A stretch of DNA of 64,000 bases from assembly GCA_038363925.1 (NCBI GenBank), contig JAQQWL010000011.1, forward strand, positions 4,960,001 through 5,024,000, read 5' to 3'. Source of the stretch: Apiospora phragmitis. Lineage: Eukaryota; Ascomycota; Sordariomycetes; Amphisphaeriales; Apiosporaceae. Made by a program: the position numbers and the translations under genes. Shown here piece after piece: positions 60,448 to 64,000 of the stretch. How positions within the stretch are numbered: the stretch's first letter is position 1; each line of letters starts with the position of its first letter. The notes beneath the pieces were generated by a model. The model had not been told where the DNA came from. It ran no database searches and saw nothing but the letters and a program-made list of their open reading frames with translations.

Positions 60448-60508
60448 CTAGATGCGGCCCGTGTTAGATGAGATTCCAAATCCAAGCGCTGCGAAAAGAG
60501 CCTCTTAC
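60448..60508 (-). promoter_or_regulatory. Probable 5' UTR intron of RPP2
   Basis: On the minus strand a GTAAGA donor at 60508, a CTAAC branch-like site and a TCTAG acceptor at 60448 frame 61 bases just before the start codon. The spacing matches the coding introns here. Expression support cannot be seen from sequence. Confidence 0.6.
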
Positions 60509-61299
60509 GAATTGTCTTGGGGAACTTGAGAAATCAATCAATTTAACCGCGAGTTGGGGCGGAGACTGAAGTCTTCGAGTCCGTGAGGAAATTTGTGAAT
60601 TGGGGGGTAGTTTGGTGATGGAATATTTCTGATCTCCCAGTGCCTTGAGAAAAGGTCGGCCTCTTTCAAGCAGCTGTCCAAAATTAGGTGGGCTGCCTGT
60701 GTCTTGGTGGGTGCATCGATTTTCCGGGAGCTCCACTATATCCGATAAGAGTCACCTGATTAGGGTCGTCTCTTGCTACTAAGCTCACGCTCTGTTTCTG
60801 GGTGGCCCAAAACTGTACAACCCCGCCATTCGCTTTGTACACCTACGACACAGCAGGCATTGATTGATCGATTGATTGATGTCCAGCTGCGGGTGATTGA
60901 ATATCCTTATGACATGCCTGTTCGATGCTGCCCCCCAATAGACATGTTCATCCATCCAGAAGTCCTTTACTACCTACTAGGGTCCTAACCTCGTTTACCT
61001 ATGACATAACTATATAAGTATGTAGGCTAATACGTAAAGCACCTTCCCTTTGTATGAGCTGGACGCTCATCTGCGTTTAAACCGTCCCTTTGTTTCGAGG
61101 GCGGGTGTTTTGCACTTCTTCGCAGTTCTCTTCGCGTTACTTGAACAGTACCTAATGTAGCTAATGAAGTGTGCTATCGACTGACTGTTCCTACGTACGT
61201 CATCTAATTGGAAAAATTATTGGGACAGATTCATGTTACATGCTAGGTAGCTGGCTGCCCTCTTCAACTGGGCTACTAAACAACCCAGCGCAGCTCACT

Positions 61300-61333
<34 letters not shown>

Positions 61334-62154
61334 ACTCCCACGTGGACCAAAGGAGTGCAGAGCTCATGTATGTTCATCAGCCTCCACGCCGCACTGACAA
61401 CTGCCCACTGCCCACGCCCTGTGGGCCTAGCTGCTTACCTTAGGTACCTACTTTACCTAGCACAGTCTACAGCCAAACATTCCTATTATGCATTCTATAC
61501 TAGCGATGTTTTATGTATGTACATATTTATGTCTGCTTTACTACTTTATGTGCATAGTCTCCTATCGAGTTTTTACCGTCTCCCTTGCAGCCAAACATCA
61601 GGTCGATTTGAGTTCCTAGGCTACCTTACCTAGGCTCCTTACCTAGGCTGCTGGAATCTCTTACGACTGTACCTTTCACAACTGGGACCTAAGCCTGGGC
61701 TAGCGCATTATTAGAGGCTCATCCAATCCCGAGCCCAGCCTATGAGAGGACGACGTGGTTCTCCATTATCGCCAGAGACTCGAGTCTCTGTCTGTCCATA
61801 AGAACAACCTGGGTTCTTTCTTTCCGTACTCCCTTCACACGCACCTACTTCCTTCCCTTCACTTCCCTTCGAGCTCAGCGTCGGTATCGCGTGCATCCTT
61901 CTTTACGGCCGCTGCATCCTCGCTCGCCCACAGGTCTCGACCCTGTCCCGGTCCTGCTCTATCCACGTTCCAGCTTTCCCAACCGAAAACAGAACAGTCG
62001 CGCTATCTTTAGTGAGCGCAACGCCACTACGCATGACAACATTTTCTATCATGTCCCTGGCACACGACTCCGTCTGACAGCAAACCCCATCACCCCTGCG
62101 CAGTTCTTCAACGCCCCAATCGATAGAGTATACTGCAGTTAGTAACTGATCAAG
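60509..62154. promoter_or_regulatory. Divergent intergenic region RPP2 / SPT2
   Basis: About 1.65 kb with no supported gene. It holds the RPP2 promoter, a TGCC microsatellite (61301-61332), several copies of ACCTAGG-type words (61440-61650) and a C/T-rich leader before SPT2 (61800-62000). Confidence 0.4.
61301..61332. repeat. (TGCC)n microsatellite
   Basis: Eight perfect tandem TGCC units, flanked by CACTC and TACTCCC. It is intergenic, about 0.8 kb upstream of SPT2. Confidence 0.9.
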
Positions 62155-63423
62155 ATGCCGGTAAGTGCACGCAACTTTTGTCATCCTGAGATGGGTTTGG
62201 CCACGGCTACAACCCCATGCCCCAGTTGTGTAGGTTTTGATATATTGACTCCTTGTCTCCGCAGATTTCCGACTTGTTGGCCGAAATCACGGGCGAGAAG
62301 GCCACCGCCAACACTACGCCCTCGTCCATCAGGACGCCCACTACCATAGGTTTGAAGCGCAAAGCCGACGATGATGCAAGCAATAGCACCACTGCCAAAA
62401 CCGCCAGAACCCAGCAGAATGGAGCACCACCGCTGTCCTCGGTATCCCGGAAACCCTCTCCAGCATCCGGTCGTGCTCCCAATCCCACCACAAAACACTC
62501 TACATCCCAACCCGGACAACGACCTTCCTCTGCGATACCTGCAACCTCAAAGCCCTACACGGGTACCGCTACCGCGAATCGTCAATCTGGCGGGCCCCCA
62601 CCTGTCAGGAAAGACCTGACCGAGCGACCGAAGCTCCCTTCCTCAGCGGTTGGTTCTTCCAAGGTTGCTCCAGCAAGGCCTTCGCCCACTACCTCGAGTG
62701 CTTCAGAGCCGTCCAAGGCACCCAAGAAAGGGTCTTTCGCCGAGATCATGGCCCGAGCTGCAAAGGCTCAGCAGGTAATGCCTAAAGCAGGGATTATCCA
62801 GCACAAAGCGCTCGAAAAGCCCCTGCCGAAGAAGGAGAGGGAGACTACCAAGGGCGCGAAAAAGACCAGGTGCCAATGGAACAAGCACGAAAGGGTCAGG
62901 TCAGGGTGGCGCTTCACAAGTGAAAAATCCTCGGCCTGTGCCCAAAAGCGGTGCTGCTGGTGATGCCAAGAGCGGTAGCAAGAGTCGGCCTACCTCTTCG
63001 GGTAGCGATGCGCCCGAGAAAAAAAAGAAGGGCCCGGTTATGACAGGCTATGCCGGCACGGCACGTTCTGCGCCGCCCACGAAGAAATCAACGATTCCCG
63101 GGAAGGGGGCAGCATCAAGACGCCCTCCTGGAGGTCTACTTGCACCACCTAAAGCCGCTCGTCGCGACCGTTATGACGATGAATACGATGAAGAATTGGA
63201 CGACTTCGTGGTCGATGACGACGACGAGGATAACCCGTATGCGCGCCAATACGGCTATGCTTCGGATGGCTCGAGCGACATGGAAGCTGGCATGGATGAT
63301 ATTTATAACGAAGAAACAAGAGCAGAGAGGGCTGCCAGATTGGAGGATCGTCGAGAAGAACAGCTTCTCGAGGAACTGAAGAGAAAGAAGGAGGAGAAGA
63401 AGAAGCGGTCCGGGTATCGTTAG
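62155..63423 (+). CDS. SPT2: Spt2 chromatin protein (HMG-like histone chaperone), one frame break
   Basis: Binds H3-H4 and keeps nucleosomes in place during transcription. The first exon codes only MP (62155-62160). A 104-base intron (62161-62264) follows, and exon 2 starts ISDLLAEITGEKATAN, giving the usual MPISDLL start. The middle is Ser/Pro/Lys-rich and disordered, with SFAEIMARAAKAQQ near residue 160. The C-terminal SPT2 domain contains RRDRYDDEYDEELDDFVVDD, then DMDDIYNEETRAERAARLED-like residues and a Lys/Glu helix ending KKKRSGYR. One extra base near 62859-62863 (A5 run) breaks the frame between the two halves; without it there are 388 codons including stop. Confidence 0.9.
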
Positions 63424-64000
63424 TGCCTCGGCCGGCTTTTCCGATGCTACTTTTGAAGATTTTGCATGTATCTAGCGGGTTGTGTTGTCTCGCCGATTGC
63501 GAGACTGCTTTTCTGGCGTGTTGCAAGGATTGTGCATCCGAACGGAGTTTCACGGTATCATCATCAAAGAGGCGTCAAATCACATGGGCAAAGGCGTTCT
63601 TAGCAGGGCTTCTTGGCCTCTAACCCAGCGCATTGCATTTTCAGGTCCATGGAAACGATTACATAGAGAGTCTATAATCTGAGCGGGGGCGCAAATCAGT
63701 TTGCAGCCCTATCAGCACATATTTGTGCCTAGAGTGTCCCTGCTGCGTCTAATGGCTAGTCGGTTGAATACATAGGGGTAGGCCTTCCTGGCGGCTGGCT
63801 GGCGCTGTGCCTCTAGGTAGGCAGTTGCTAATTTGCTCCTGCTCACGTTCTCCCTGGTTTCCATAGGTCAGTCAATATAATTCCGAGTCAACATTAGCTC
63901 GGCCTCTGCCTATGGATCTTCCTTTTCAACACCTGTGCCGAGGAGCTTCAATGGAGCCGCATATGGCAGCAATTCCGCCTTACCGTGCTTCTGTTGGCCC
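63424..64000. other. Downstream of SPT2, no gene seen
   Basis: The last ~580 bases include the SPT2 3' UTR. No exon of a following gene can be recognised before the window ends. Confidence 0.4.

Noticed and set aside
45578..64000. Functional clustering of the housekeeping genes at the right side
   Set aside because: Products belong to unrelated pathways with independent promoters in both orientations; such mixed order is normal in fungal chromosomes.

Overview
The window is nuclear DNA of a filamentous ascomycete, most probably a Sordariomycete. Genes are split by many short introns (about 50-120 bases, GTRNGT donors, CTRAC-like branch sites, YAG acceptors). There are no operons, third codon positions are GC-rich, and the products are typical fungal housekeeping proteins. 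Intergenic DNA carries short TACCTAGG-type words, microsatellites and a few AT-rich islands. The species is not identified.

Layout. 0.2-7.7 kb: FG nucleoporin Nup159 (-), divergent from proteasome subunit beta-2/Pup1 (+), then a GNAT acetyltransferase (-). 7.7-14.9 kb: an accessory-looking stretch with a secreted berberine-bridge-type flavin oxidase (-), a degraded gene-like relic, a fungal rhodopsin-domain membrane protein (+) and three AT-rich islands. 14.9-23.0 kb: COPII cargo receptor Erv46 (+), a 4.2 kb gene-free stretch, and a Sel1-repeat Nif1/Dsf2-like protein (+). 23.8-27.3 kb: two adjacent secreted cyanovirin-N-homology (CVNH) lectin-like genes and a GT17 glycosyltransferase, all on the minus strand. 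28.3-32.6 kb: threonine aldolase and acid-type trehalase (+). 33.1-41.0 kb: a ~1,790-residue ankyrin protein and methylene-THF dehydrogenase Mtd1 (-). 41.9-64 kb: a dense housekeeping block with Mms19, Spc2, Emc3, Rpc25, a NUFIP1/CCCH protein, Nsa2, mitochondrial ribosomal bL21m, Mps1 kinase, ribosomal P2 and Spt2.

A global property of this sequence is about 19 single-base indels that break the reading frames of 11 otherwise conserved genes. Most sit in homopolymers or short base runs, and insertions and deletions are about equally common. When each is allowed for, total coding length becomes a multiple of three in every gene checked. This points to base-calling or assembly errors rather than gene decay, so those genes are annotated as CDS with the break positions given.

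Functional links: Erv46, Spc2 and Emc3 serve the early secretory pathway; Rpc25, Nsa2, P2, NUFIP1-like and bL21m serve RNA and ribosome production; Nup159, Mps1, Mms19 and Spt2 serve nuclear functions. None of these form a cluster. The most interesting local grouping is the pair of CVNH lectin-like genes beside the GT17 enzyme. The flavin oxidase/rhodopsin-like pocket framed by AT-rich islands comes second.
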